This document shows positions 29,814-38,583 of a DNA stretch of 64,000 nt, one piece after another. Under the pieces are notes generated by a model that was not told where the DNA came from, did not search any database, and saw only the letters and a list, made by a program, of their open reading frames with translations. A program made the translations under genes and the position numbers. The stretch is from contig NZ_JAMKCQ010000001.1 of assembly GCF_024169515.1 (NCBI RefSeq), forward strand, positions 1,364,001 to 1,428,000. The letters are read 5' to 3'. Source of the stretch: Erwinia aphidicola (GTDB taxonomy: Bacteria; Pseudomonadota; Gammaproteobacteria; Enterobacterales; Enterobacteriaceae). Within the stretch, counting starts at the first letter, position 1; every line of letters starts with the position of its first letter.

Positions 29814-29946
29814 CCTGGATCCTCTCCTTAGGCCAAAACTTCGGTTTGTCTGACAGCGCCGTGCGCTGCCGTTAAACAGTATTGTTGCTGTCGCGAAGTG
29901 CGGCAACTGACAAAATTGTTGCAAGTAGTAACTATTGCAACGTTTA

Positions 29947-30720
29947 TCAACGTATTGGCGACGCAAACTCCAGCACTTCACGACAAAAATCATCCGGATG
30001 GGAGATAAAGGGTGCATGAGCAGCTTTGGCGATAATGTGACTGCGGCTGTGCGGCCAGCGCTCATCCAGCAGCGCGGCAATCTTACGCGGCACCAGGCCA
30101 TCGAGTGCGCCGTACAGCCTGAGCAGCGGCATTTGCAGCACGATCATCGCTGCGCGCAGATCGGCGGTACGCAGGATCTCCAGCCCGCCGTTTAACACCT
30201 GCGGCGTCGGCATCGGCTGTTCCAGCACCACGCCTTTCAGCAGGCGTGCATCCTGGCGCGCGCTCTCGGTGCCCAGGGTTTGCAGCGCCAGAAAACGCTC
30301 CACGGTGCGCTGGAAATCTTCGCTGAGCTGCTGCTGGAAGCCGCTCAGGGTTTCCGGCCTGATGCCCGGCCACTGCGGTTGTGCGCTGAAGCAGGGGGAG
30401 GAAGCCACGCTAATCAATCCGCTGACGCGCTCAGGGTGGCTCAGCGCCAGCTGGCTCGCCACCAGTCCACCCAGTGACCAGCCGAGCCACATAGCGCGTT
30501 CAGGTGCCTGCGGCAGAATCGTCGCGACCATCTCATCCAGCGTCATCGCCGGAAAATTCCGGCTGCGGCCATAGCCCGGCAGGTCAACGAGGTGCAGGCA
30601 AAAATGTGCGCTGAGCCGCTCGCTGATGCAATGCCACACGCCCGCATTCAGCCCCCATCCGTGCAGCAGCACAAGATGGCGATCTCCCTGTCCAATTGTC
30701 TCCCAGTGCAGTGCCGTCAT
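29947..30720 (-). CDS. bioH: pimeloyl-ACP methyl ester carboxylesterase BioH
   Basis: A 257-residue alpha/beta hydrolase that demethylates pimeloyl-ACP methyl ester, the last step of pimelate formation for biotin. The oxyanion/entry motif [10 protein letters not shown], nucleophile Ser82 in LGWSLGG, the acid region [10 protein letters not shown] and His in [14 protein letters not shown] are all present. It is divergent from gntX by 34 bp, as in E. coli. Confidence 0.96.
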   Translation of the reverse strand: MTALHWETIGQGDRHLVLLHGWGLNAGVWHCISERLSAHFCLHLVDLPGYGRSRNFPAMTLDEMVATILPQAPERAMWLGWSLGGLVASQLALSHPERVSGLISVASSPCFSAQPQWPGIRPETLSGFQQQLSEDFQRTVERFLALQTLGTESARQDARLLKGVVLEQPMPTPQVLNGGLEILRTADLRAAMIVLQMPLLRLYGALDGLVPRKIAALLDERWPHSRSHIIAKAAHAPFISHPDDFCREVLEFASPIR

Positions 30721-30754
30721 GAGTTAGGGTCCTGTTTTTGCTTATGAGGTCGCT

Positions 30755-31438
30755 ATGCTACCAATGCCGGCTGTCTGTTGGCTATGCCAGATGCCGCTCG
30801 CTGTGGCCGCCCACGGGATCTGCAGCATTTGTCTGCGGGGGTTACCGCTGCGCCGCCACTGCTGCCCGCGCTGCGGATTAGGCCACCATGGCGGCCTGCA
30901 CGAGTGTGGCCGCTGCCTGCGCCGCCCGCCGCCCTGGGGAGCGCTGCTTGCGGTCACGCCCTGGCAACCGCCACTCAGCCAGCTGGTGAATCGCCTGAAG
31001 TTTTATCACGGCACCGCACAGGCGGTAATGCTGGCGCGGCTAATACTGCTAAGCTGGTTAATGCGGCGGCGGGACCACGGGCTGATGCGCCCCTCCCTGC
31101 TGCTGAGCGTGCCGCTGCATCATCACCGGGCATGGCGGCGTGGCTATAATCAGTTAGAGGATATCGCCCGCGCGCTGGCGCGCTGGACGCCGTGCCAATA
31201 TCTGCCGCATGCGCTAACGCGGGTGCGCGCTGGAAAAGTGCAGCATCGCCTGGGGGCTCTCGCCCGGCGAAAAAACCTGCGCGGTGCGTTTCGGCTTGAA
31301 ACGCAGGTGCGCGGTCACCATATCGCCTTACTGGACGATGTGGTCACCACCGGCAGTACCGTGGCTGAGATCAGCCGCATTTTGCTGGCCCAGGGCGCGG
31401 CCAGCATACAGATATGGTGCCTGTGCCGAACCTTGTAG
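30755..31438 (+). CDS. gntX: GntX/ComF-family DNA utilisation protein
   Basis: A 227-residue protein with an N-terminal zinc-ribbon-like set of CxxC pairs (CWLC, CSIC, CPRC, CGRC) and a C-terminal phosphoribosyltransferase-like domain with the PRPP-loop motif ALLDDVVTTGSTVAE. ComF homologues aid handling of incoming single-stranded DNA in competent bacteria; in E. coli it is needed to use DNA as a nutrient, alongside the hof genes found earlier in this window. Confidence 0.93.
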   Translation: MLPMPAVCWLCQMPLAVAAHGICSICLRGLPLRRHCCPRCGLGHHGGLHECGRCLRRPPPWGALLAVTPWQPPLSQLVNRLKFYHGTAQAVMLARLILLSWLMRRRDHGLMRPSLLLSVPLHHHRAWRRGYNQLEDIARALARWTPCQYLPHALTRVRAGKVQHRLGALARRKNLRGAFRLETQVRGHHIALLDDVVTTGSTVAEISRILLAQGAASIQIWCLCRTL

Positions 31439-31496
31439 AGCGTCGGTGATGGGCGTATTATAACCAACGAAATTAGTCAACTATTGAGCAATCGCC

Positions 31497-32072
31497 ATGA
31501 TCCTAATTACCGACTCTGCACAAGAGCACTTCTCAAAATTGCTGTCAAAGCAGGAAGATGGCACCCAAATTCGCGTATTCGTGATTAATCCGGGTACGCC
31601 GACCGCAGAGTGCGGCGTCTCCTACTGCCCGCCCGATGCAGTAGAAGCGACGGATACCGAACTAAAGTTCGAGAAGCTGTCCGCCTTCGTTGACGCGCTC
31701 AGCGCCCCTTATCTGGAAGACGCGGAAATCGACTTCGTCACCGATAACCTGGGTTCACAGCTGACGCTGAAAGCGCCAAACGCCAAAATGCGTAAAGTGA
31801 ACGACGACGCGCCGTTGGTCGAGCGCGTTGAGTACCTGCTGCAGGCCCAGATTAACCCGCAGCTCGCCAGCCACGGCGGCAAAGTCTCGCTGATGGAAAT
31901 CACCGATGAAGGCTTCGCCATCCTGCAGTTTGGCGGCGGCTGTAACGGCTGTTCCATGGTCGACGTGACCCTGAAAGAGGGCATCGAAAAAGAGATGCTG
32001 GCCGCCTTCCCTGAGCTGAAGGGCGTGCGTGACCTCACCGAGCACCAGCGCGGCGAGCACTCCTTCTACTGA
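31497..32072 (+). CDS. nfuA: Fe/S biogenesis protein NfuA
   Basis: A 191-residue carrier of [4Fe-4S] clusters used under oxidative or iron-poor conditions. The N-terminal degenerate A-type domain ([13 protein letters not shown]) lacks its usual cysteine ligands, and the C-terminal Nfu domain has C149-N-G-C152, which binds the cluster at a dimer interface. Length and cysteine positions equal E. coli NfuA. Confidence 0.97.
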   Translation: MILITDSAQEHFSKLLSKQEDGTQIRVFVINPGTPTAECGVSYCPPDAVEATDTELKFEKLSAFVDALSAPYLEDAEIDFVTDNLGSQLTLKAPNAKMRKVNDDAPLVERVEYLLQAQINPQLASHGGKVSLMEITDEGFAILQFGGGCNGCSMVDVTLKEGIEKEMLAAFPELKGVRDLTEHQRGEHSFY

Positions 32073-32090
32073 TTGACCTCGTTATCTAGC

Positions 32091-32114
32091 GGGATGGGCC
32101 TGCCCATCCCCTAC
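32091..32114 (-). repeat. short REP-like element
   Basis: Minus strand: GTAG followed by GGGATGGG-CAGG-CCCATCCC. The stem is perfect but differs in sequence from the other copies. Confidence 0.75.
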
Positions 32115-32187
32115 ACTCCATTCCCCTCATCCTGGCCCTTTTCCCGTCTCAGCGCGCCTACCCCCGCTGCGATTGAGTGTGGATCTT

Positions 32188-32209
32188 TCAGCTTACACGT
32201 GTACACTGA
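32188..32209. promoter_or_regulatory. palindromic operator-like site before the ketosynthase gene
   Basis: TCAGCTTACACGTGTACACTGA is an inverted repeat with 18 of 22 positions symmetric around TACACGTGTA. It resembles the FabR-type palindromes I recall upstream of fabA/fabB in enterobacteria, and lies 28 bp before the start of a fatty-acid-type enzyme. Assignment to FabR is an inference. Confidence 0.5.
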
Positions 32210-32237
32210 AATCAGTTTCCCTAACCTACAGGTCATC

Positions 32238-33521
32238 ATGTTGAATACTACTGGCAGAAGAGTTGTTATCACCGGCATGGGTCTGATTGGCCCATTGGGC
32301 AACGGCGTGGCAGGCAGCTGGCAGCGGCTGATCGCCGGGCAGTCCGGCATTCGTCATCTCGATGAAGAGGCGCACGGTGACACCGCCATTCGCGTGGGCG
32401 GGCAGGTTCAGTCTGTCGCTCAGGACCCCGAGTACGGCTTTGATATCGATGCGTTAATTCCCCCAAAGGAGCAGCGTAAAGCTGACCGCTTTATCCATCT
32501 GGCGCTGGCCGCCGCTGAAGAAGCGATAAGCCAGGCGGGGCTGCACACTCTGACGGAAGCGGCAAAACTGCGCACCGCGACGATTATTGCCACCGGCATT
32601 GGTGGCTTTCACGCCATCAATAATGCGGTGAAAACCGTGGCGGAGAAAGGCAGTCGCAGGCTGTCACCGTTTACCATTCCCTCATTTATCGCCAACCTTG
32701 CCTCGTCGCATGTGGCGATCAAATACGGCTTTAAAGGCATCTTAGGCACGCCAGTTTCTGCCTGTGCGGCCAGCATTCAGAGCATCGGCGATGGTTTCCG
32801 CGCTATTCGCTATGATGAGGCGGATATCGCCGTGGTTGGCGGCAGTGAGTCCTGCATTAACCCGGTATCGCTCGGCGGCTTCCAGGCGGCACGCGCCCTC
32901 TCAACCGCCTTTAACCACCATCCAGAGCAGGCCTCACGACCGTTCGATCAGCGCCGCGACGGTTTTGTGATGGGTGAAGGCGCCGGGATGCTGGTGCTGG
33001 AAGAGCTGAGCAGCGCACAGCAGCGCGGCGCCACTATTCTGGCGGAAGTGGTCGGCTACGGCACCACGTCGGATGCATACCATATCACTGCCGGGCCGGA
33101 AGATGGTGAAGGCGCAGCCAGGGCAATGAGCATTGCGCTGCAGCAGGCGGGGATGACGGGCAGCGATATCGATTATATCAATGCGCACTCGACCTCCACC
33201 CCGGTCGGCGACCTCGCGGAGATGAATGCGTTACGCCGCGTGCTCGGTGACGGGGCGAAAACCGCAATCTCCTCCACCAAATCCGCCACAGGTCACCTGC
33301 TGGGTGCGGCGGGTGCAGTGGGCGCCATCTTCTCACTGCTGGCAATGCGCGACGGTATTGCCCCGCCATCGCTGAATATTTCCCAGCTCGACAGCGGTGC
33401 TGAAGGGTTAAACGTGGTGCAGAATGAGGCGCGCCGGATGCCGATCGGCAGCACGCTGGTGAACGGGTTTGGCTTCGGCGGGGTGAATGGCTCGGTGATA
33501 TTTAAAGCCTTTACGCCTTAA
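32238..33521 (+). CDS. FabF-like beta-ketoacyl-ACP synthase
   Basis: A 427-residue thiolase-fold condensing enzyme of the KAS I/II type. The catalytic triad is intact: Cys176 in VSACAAS, His317 in NAHSTSTPVGD and His353 in KSATGHLLGAAGA, and the C-terminal GFGFGGVNGS loop is present. FabF normally reads NAHGTST; here Gly is Ser. It is an isolated gene with no acyl carrier protein or reductase beside it, and it occupies the place of gntT in E. coli, so it is probably a second, non-housekeeping ketosynthase. The start follows ACAGGTCATC; upstream in-frame codons cross a repeat. Confidence 0.87.
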   Translation: MLNTTGRRVVITGMGLIGPLGNGVAGSWQRLIAGQSGIRHLDEEAHGDTAIRVGGQVQSVAQDPEYGFDIDALIPPKEQRKADRFIHLALAAAEEAISQAGLHTLTEAAKLRTATIIATGIGGFHAINNAVKTVAEKGSRRLSPFTIPSFIANLASSHVAIKYGFKGILGTPVSACAASIQSIGDGFRAIRYDEADIAVVGGSESCINPVSLGGFQAARALSTAFNHHPEQASRPFDQRRDGFVMGEGAGMLVLEELSSAQQRGATILAEVVGYGTTSDAYHITAGPEDGEGAARAMSIALQQAGMTGSDIDYINAHSTSTPVGDLAEMNALRRVLGDGAKTAISSTKSATGHLLGAAGAVGAIFSLLAMRDGIAPPSLNISQLDSGAEGLNVVQNEARRMPIGSTLVNGFGFGGVNGSVIFKAFTP

Positions 33522-33525
33522 ACCA

Positions 33526-33582
33526 GGGCGGACCGAAACAGAAGGTCCGCTGTAGGGGACGACCTTCTGTTCCGGTCGTCCC
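33526..33582. repeat. REP-like inverted pair between ketosynthase and malQ
   Basis: The left unit is GGGCGGACC...GGTCCGC (33526-33550). The right unit starts GTAG at 33552 and has arms GGGACGACC/GGTCGTCCC. Loops are similar (GAAACAGAA and, inverted, TTCTGTTCC). It lies between convergent genes and may also end transcription. Confidence 0.78.
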
Positions 33583-33586
33583 GTGT

Positions 33587-35656
33587 TCAGCTTTTACGCC
33601 GCTTATCCAAATCCTTAATCAAGCGGTTGACTCTCGGGTCGGCAAACATCGCCTCCTGCGTCACGCTCAGCTTGCGCCGCCAGTTCGGGTATTGATCGGT
33701 GGTGCCCGGCACATTGACCGGTTTTTCCATATCCAGCCAGTCCTCCGGCTGTAACCCCAGTAAGGCGCTATTGCTGTCGGCGATAAAGCGCTGCATGCCG
33801 CGATTAAGCGTTGCCGTCATCGCCATTTTCGCCGCCTGGCTACCGCAGCTTTTCGGCACGCAGCCATAGCGGTGCAGCGCGTTTAACAACGCCTGCTTCT
33901 GCCGCGTACGGTCAGCGTACAGCTTGCTCAGCACCACCTTATCCGGATAGAGGCCCAGGGTTTCGCCGAGAGTGAGATCCCCGGCGCTCCAGAAGCCGCG
34001 CAGCGTCGGCAGGTCGTGCGTGGTCGCACTCGCCATCGACTGACGTGGCCACGCCGCTGGAGAACGGTAGCGGTCCATCCCCTCCTGCTCGAAATAGAGC
34101 ACCTTCCACGAATAAACCCCGTTATCGCGCAGCTTGCTGACAATTTCCACCGGCACCGTGCCGAGATCTTCGCCGATCACCATGCACTGATGGCGCTCGC
34201 TTTCCAGCGCGAGGATCGCCATCAGATCGTCAACCGGGTAGTAGACGTAGGCGCCGAAGTTAGCGGTCTCGCCGTAGGGGATCCACCACAGGCGCAGCAG
34301 CGACATCACATGATCGATACGCAGCGCGCCGCAGCTTGCCATATTGGCGCGCAGCAGATCGATAAACGGCTGATAGCCGCGTGCCGTCATCACGTGCGGA
34401 TCCATCGGCGGCAAGCCCCAGTTCTGACCCAGCGGACCGAGGATATCCGGCGGTGCACCGACCGAAGCCTTCAGGCGATAGAGCTCGCGATCGCTCCAGG
34501 TCTCCGCGCCCCCCTCCGCCACGCCGACCGCTAAATCGCGATACAGGCCAATCGGCATCTGCTGCTGCTGGCACTGCTGCCAGCACTCATCGAACTGGCG
34601 ATTCGCCAGCCACTGCAGCCACAGCCAGAACTGCACCTCATCAGGGTTATCGCGGCTGAACTGCTGCACAGCCTCACTCTGGCCGTGCTGATAGTCGGCG
34701 GGCCACACCGGCCAGCCCCAGCGGCTGGCATCTTCCTTCAGCATCGCCGCGTGCAAAGCATCGTAGGTCGCCTGCGAAAACAGGCTCTCGCCGCCGTCGG
34801 CAACAAACTGCGCGAAGTGCTGGCGGGTGGCATCCTGCTCATCGCGCTGGCGGAAAGATTGCCAGGCGTGACGCAGCCCTTGCAGCTTCAGCTCGCCCAC
34901 CGTGGCGTAATCCACCCACTCGGTGTCGCGCGCCTTTTTTAACGCCTGCTGGGTATTTTTCTGCTGCCACCAGCGCTGGGCGGCAGCGCTGTGCTGGAAA
35001 TCAGGCACTGCCGCGACGTCGATATACATCACGTTAAGCCAGCGCCGTGATGAGGGGCTGTAAGGGCTGGCGTTTTCCGGCATCGCCGGATAGAGCGCAT
35101 GCACCGGGTTGAGGCCGATAAATGCCCCCCCGCGCTGCGCAATATCTGTCACCATGCGTTTCAGATCGCTGAAATCCCCCATCCCCCAGTTGTGCTGCGA
35201 GCGCAGGGTGTAGAGCTGCACGGTGGCGCCCCACAGTTTCTGCCCGCGCTTGAGTTCTGCCGGCTCATAACAGCGCCTGGGTGCGATAATAATCCGGCAC
35301 GGCCACTGTTTTTTGCCCTGACGCAGCAGCAGCTGATGGTAGCCGTTGGGCAGATTCTGCGGCAGGCGAATCTGCTCGCCGCCGTTCACCTCGCCGTAAA
35401 ACTCGCGTCCTTTTTCACTGGTAAAACACCACTGAAAGCGCCCTTTGCCGCCAATCTCCATCCGCTGCTCGCGCTTTTTCAACAAAACTTTGCAGGGCGG
35501 CAGCGGCGCATCCTCACTCTTCAGCGGCTCACTCATCGCCGCCAGCAGCTTCTCACGCGTCTCCCGGCTGACCGCTTCCGGCTGGCCGAAGGCGTTAATA
35601 TATTTGGCTGAAATACCGGCCGCCGCAGCGGCCTGCTCAAACTTCTTTGCATCCAT
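33587..35656 (-). CDS. malQ: 4-alpha-glucanotransferase (amylomaltase)
   Basis: A 689-residue GH77 enzyme that transfers glucan chains between maltodextrins, releasing glucose and making chains long enough for MalP. Family blocks are visible: LRIDHVMSLLRLWWIP (nucleophile Asp), MVIGEDLGTVPVEI (acid/base Glu) and TTHDLPTLRGFWS. The annotated start MDAKKFEQAAAAAG at 35656 lies 10 nt after malP; the longer open frame overlaps malP and is not used. Confidence 0.96.
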   Translation of the reverse strand: MDAKKFEQAAAAAGISAKYINAFGQPEAVSRETREKLLAAMSEPLKSEDAPLPPCKVLLKKREQRMEIGGKGRFQWCFTSEKGREFYGEVNGGEQIRLPQNLPNGYHQLLLRQGKKQWPCRIIIAPRRCYEPAELKRGQKLWGATVQLYTLRSQHNWGMGDFSDLKRMVTDIAQRGGAFIGLNPVHALYPAMPENASPYSPSSRRWLNVMYIDVAAVPDFQHSAAAQRWWQQKNTQQALKKARDTEWVDYATVGELKLQGLRHAWQSFRQRDEQDATRQHFAQFVADGGESLFSQATYDALHAAMLKEDASRWGWPVWPADYQHGQSEAVQQFSRDNPDEVQFWLWLQWLANRQFDECWQQCQQQQMPIGLYRDLAVGVAEGGAETWSDRELYRLKASVGAPPDILGPLGQNWGLPPMDPHVMTARGYQPFIDLLRANMASCGALRIDHVMSLLRLWWIPYGETANFGAYVYYPVDDLMAILALESERHQCMVIGEDLGTVPVEIVSKLRDNGVYSWKVLYFEQEGMDRYRSPAAWPRQSMASATTHDLPTLRGFWSAGDLTLGETLGLYPDKVVLSKLYADRTRQKQALLNALHRYGCVPKSCGSQAAKMAMTATLNRGMQRFIADSNSALLGLQPEDWLDMEKPVNVPGTTDQYPNWRRKLSVTQEAMFADPRVNRLIKDLDKRRKS

Positions 35657-35666
35657 AAGCCGCTCC

Positions 35667-38069
35667 TTAGCGTTTTGCCTGCCAGATACGCTGCTGGTAG
35701 TCGCGTACCGAACGGTCCGAGCTGAACATCCCGGTACGGGCTGTGTTAAGAATGGCCGCACGCGTCCAGGCTTCCTGGTCACGATACAGCGCTTCCACCT
35801 GCAGCTGCGCCGCACAGTATTCAGCAAAATCGGCCAGCACCAGCCAGGGATCGCCCCCCTTGCCGAGGCTGTGCAGCATCATATCGAAGGCGTGCTTGTC
35901 GCCATCGCTAAAGAAGCCTTTCTCCAGCTCTTTCAGCAGGCTGTCGAGGTGCTTATCTTTTTTACGCAGCTTGATCGGGTCATAGCCGCCCGCTTTCAGC
36001 GCCTTCACCTCATCGACGGTGTTGCCGAAGATAAAGATATTCTCTTCACCCACCTGCTCGGCGATCTCGACGTTGGCGCCGTCCAGCGTTCCCACGGTCA
36101 GCGCACCGTTCAGCGCCAGCTTCATATTGCCGGTACCGGAGGCTTCATAACCGGCGGTCGAGATCTGCTCCGACAGGTCCGCTGCCGGGATCATCAGCTC
36201 AGCGGCGGTGATGCGGTAATCGGGGATAAACACCACTTTCAGCTTGTCGCCGATCAGCGGATCCTGGTTAATCTTCTCCGCCACTTTGTTGATGGCGTAG
36301 ATAATATTTTTCGCCAGGTAGTAGCCCGGCGCAGCTTTGGCACCGAACAGGAACACGCGCGGCACCACGTCGAGCTGGGGATTGTCGCGCAGCCGCTTAT
36401 ACAGCGAGAGGATATGCATCAGCCCGAGGTGCTGGCGTTTGTACTCATGCAGGCGCTTGATCTGCACATCAAACAGCGCGTTGGGATTGACTACAATGCC
36501 GGTACGCTGCTCGATGTAAGCCGCCAGCCGCAGTTTGTTATCGTGTTTAATCTGGCGATATTTTTTCCGAAATGCCTTATCGTCGGCAAACTTCTCCAGC
36601 CCCTGCAGGGCAGCAAGATCGTTGGCCCACTCTACCTTCAGCGTGTCGTCAATCAGCCCGGCCAGCGCCGGATTACACTGCTTCAGCCAGCGGCGCGGCG
36701 TAATGCCGTTGGTGACGTTGTGGAATTTTTGCGGCCACAGCTGGTGATATTCCGGGAACAGATCTTTCACCACCAGCTGCGAGTGCAGTGCCGCCACGCC
36801 GTTAACGGCAAAGCCGCTGACCACGCAGAGGTTGGCCATGCGCACCTGTTTGTGATGCACAATCGCCAGCTTCGCCCACACTTTCTCATCGCCCGGCCAC
36901 TGCTTATCGACCAACTTTTTAAAGCGGCGGTCGATCTCTTTGATCAGCGTAAAGTGGCGCGGCAGCAGGCTGCGTACCAGCTTCTCATCCCAGCGCTCCA
37001 GCGCTTCCGGCATCAGCGTGTGGTTGGTGTAAGCAAAGGTGCGGCTGGTAATGGCCCAGGCGTCATCCCAGCTCAGCTGATGCTCATCGAGCAGCACGCG
37101 CAGCATTTCCGGGATGGCGATGGTCGGGTGAGTATCATTCAGCTGGATAACTTCAAAGTCGGGCAGCTGATGGATGCTGCGCCCGGCCAGGTGGTGACGG
37201 CGCAGAATATCCGCCACTGAGCAGGCGCACTGGAAATACTGCTGCATCAGGCGCAGGCGCTTGCCTTCCTGATGGTTGTCGTTGGGATACAGCACTTTAG
37301 TCAGCTTCGCCGCATCAATGCCCTGCTGCTCCGCCTTCAGGAATTTCCCCTCGTTAAACAGCGTCAGGTCGAAAGGATGAGCATGCACCGCCTGCCACAG
37401 GCGCAGCGGCTGCACCACGCCGTTGCGATAGCCGGTAACCGGCAGATCCCAGGCTTCACCGCGCAGGGTGAAGTCCGGCTCCCAGCGCAAGCCGCCATTG
37501 CCGGTTTTCACCACTTTACCGCCGATACCGACGTTCACATCCAGCGCCGCGTTATGGCGGAACCACGGATAGCTGGCACGATGCCAGTCATCGGGGGCTT
37601 CAATCTGCTTGCCGTCGTTGAACGACTGGCGGAACAGACCGTACTGATAGTTAAGACCGTAGCCGGTTGCCGACTGGCCGACGGTCGCCATCGAGTCGAG
37701 ATAGCAGGCGGCAAGGCGCCCCAGACCGCCATTGCCCAGCGCCGGATCCACTTCCTCTTCCAGCAGTTCGCTCAGGTCGCGCTGATGCTCTGCCAGTGCC
37801 GCCTTCACTTCGTCATACCAGCCGAGGTTCAGCAGGTTATTACCGGTCAGACGGCCAATCAGAAACTCCATGGAGATGTAGTTCACATGGCGCTGTGTCC
37901 TGGCGCTTTTCACCACCGGCTGCGCGGCCAGCAGTTCCGCCAGCGCCCCGCTTATCGCCTGCCACCACTGGTGGGAGGTCATCTCACTGGCAGAGGAGTA
38001 CCCTAAATGCTGCCATTGACGCGTCAAGGCAGCGTCGAAACGTGCCTTATTGAATTTCTGTTGCGACAT
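35667..38069 (-). CDS. malP: maltodextrin phosphorylase
   Basis: An 800-residue GT35 phosphorylase releasing glucose 1-phosphate from maltodextrins. The pyridoxal-phosphate region [27 protein letters not shown] (Lys Schiff base) is near residue 640. Compared with GlgP at 45249 it lacks 15 residues, mainly at the N-terminus. First gene of the malPQ operon, divergent from malT across a 514-bp regulatory gap. GlgP is the alternative identity, but operon context with malQ decides. Confidence 0.96.
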   Translation of the reverse strand: MSQQKFNKARFDAALTRQWQHLGYSSASEMTSHQWWQAISGALAELLAAQPVVKSARTQRHVNYISMEFLIGRLTGNNLLNLGWYDEVKAALAEHQRDLSELLEEEVDPALGNGGLGRLAACYLDSMATVGQSATGYGLNYQYGLFRQSFNDGKQIEAPDDWHRASYPWFRHNAALDVNVGIGGKVVKTGNGGLRWEPDFTLRGEAWDLPVTGYRNGVVQPLRLWQAVHAHPFDLTLFNEGKFLKAEQQGIDAAKLTKVLYPNDNHQEGKRLRLMQQYFQCACSVADILRRHHLAGRSIHQLPDFEVIQLNDTHPTIAIPEMLRVLLDEHQLSWDDAWAITSRTFAYTNHTLMPEALERWDEKLVRSLLPRHFTLIKEIDRRFKKLVDKQWPGDEKVWAKLAIVHHKQVRMANLCVVSGFAVNGVAALHSQLVVKDLFPEYHQLWPQKFHNVTNGITPRRWLKQCNPALAGLIDDTLKVEWANDLAALQGLEKFADDKAFRKKYRQIKHDNKLRLAAYIEQRTGIVVNPNALFDVQIKRLHEYKRQHLGLMHILSLYKRLRDNPQLDVVPRVFLFGAKAAPGYYLAKNIIYAINKVAEKINQDPLIGDKLKVVFIPDYRITAAELMIPAADLSEQISTAGYEASGTGNMKLALNGALTVGTLDGANVEIAEQVGEENIFIFGNTVDEVKALKAGGYDPIKLRKKDKHLDSLLKELEKGFFSDGDKHAFDMMLHSLGKGGDPWLVLADFAEYCAAQLQVEALYRDQEAWTRAAILNTARTGMFSSDRSVRDYQQRIWQAKR

Positions 38070-38214
38070 ACCGTCCCTCTTAAATTAGTTACTTATGCGC
38101 ACATGCTAACGTTGCGGAATGACAGAACATCCTCCTCCGGCATTTTTTATCAGGGAGGAGTGACAGGGCGTAGCTGAAAATTTAGCCCCAGAATAGAGTT
38201 AAGACGGCAAAACG

Positions 38215-38244
38215 AAAAAAAGCTCACCGCATCATGCGATGAGC
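38215..38244 (-). terminator. rho-independent terminator upstream of malP
   Basis: GCTCA..GCAT-c-ATGC..TGAGC (38222-38244) forms a hairpin that, on the minus strand, ends in seven T. It would stop a transcript coming from between 38245 and malT, not the malP message itself, which starts further downstream. Confidence 0.75.
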
Positions 38245-38395
38245 CAAAAATAAATCAAAAAAAGCAACTAGAGGGACTCAACCTGCCGGGCGGGCAGCCC
38301 GGAAAAGCGCACGGTCAGGGGGTGCAGGTGTGACTGCACGCCCGGATAGCAAGATGGGGGAGGAAGCGTGCTGCTGATGTAATTATGGGTGATTC
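38215..38395 (-). ncRNA. candidate small RNA between malT and malP
   Basis: No gene precedes the terminator at 38215-38244 on the minus strand, so it may end a small RNA. Upstream of it are the hairpins CCGGGC/GCCCGG (38286-38302) and GTGCAG/CTGCAC (38323-38340), an exposed CTTCCTCCCC segment (38357-38366 region) and a CATAAT -10-like hexamer (near 38385). The 5' end is a guess. I do not recognise it as a known RNA. Confidence 0.3.
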
Positions 38396-38439
38396 AATTG
38401 ATCGCGCCAGCGTCGCGCGCAGTAAAAATTACGTCAGGA

Positions 38440-38461
38440 AATGTGATGAGGTGCAACTTAC
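38440..38461 (+). promoter_or_regulatory. CRP site of malT
   Basis: TGTGA (38442-38446) followed by tgaggTGCAACTT resembles the CRP site before E. coli malT in both halves. It lies about 130 bp before the malT start. Confidence 0.55.
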
Positions 38462-38583
38462 CGAGCATCCGCGATCGCTCTGTCTTGCAATAACCGGGTT
38501 GATGGTCAATGGTGTCTTAATTACGCGCTGTAAAATAATTCCCATTATTTCACGATGTATCATCACACAATGAAGTGTAACTC

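Larger units (their letters stand above)
38070..38583. promoter_or_regulatory. malPQ/malT divergent control region
   Basis: Three MalT-box-like sequences (consensus GGGGA[T/G]GAGG) are visible: CCTCCTCCGG (38131-38140, minus orientation, 8/10), AGGGAGGAGT (38152-38161, 8/10) and GGGGAGGAAG (38357-38366, 9/10). The first two lie close enough to act on malP. Between them and malT are three GC-rich hairpins and a strong minus-strand terminator at 38215-38244. Box assignments come from consensus matching only. Confidence 0.5.

Noticed and set aside
32073-32237. N-terminal extension of the ketosynthase by 55 codons
   Set aside because: It would translate the REP-like unit and the palindrome; the family N-terminus begins at RRVVITG, right after ATG 32238.
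35445-37220. 591-codon open frame on the plus strand
   Set aside because: It lies antisense to malQ/malP, which have clear conserved protein motifs; open only because of GC-rich codon usage.
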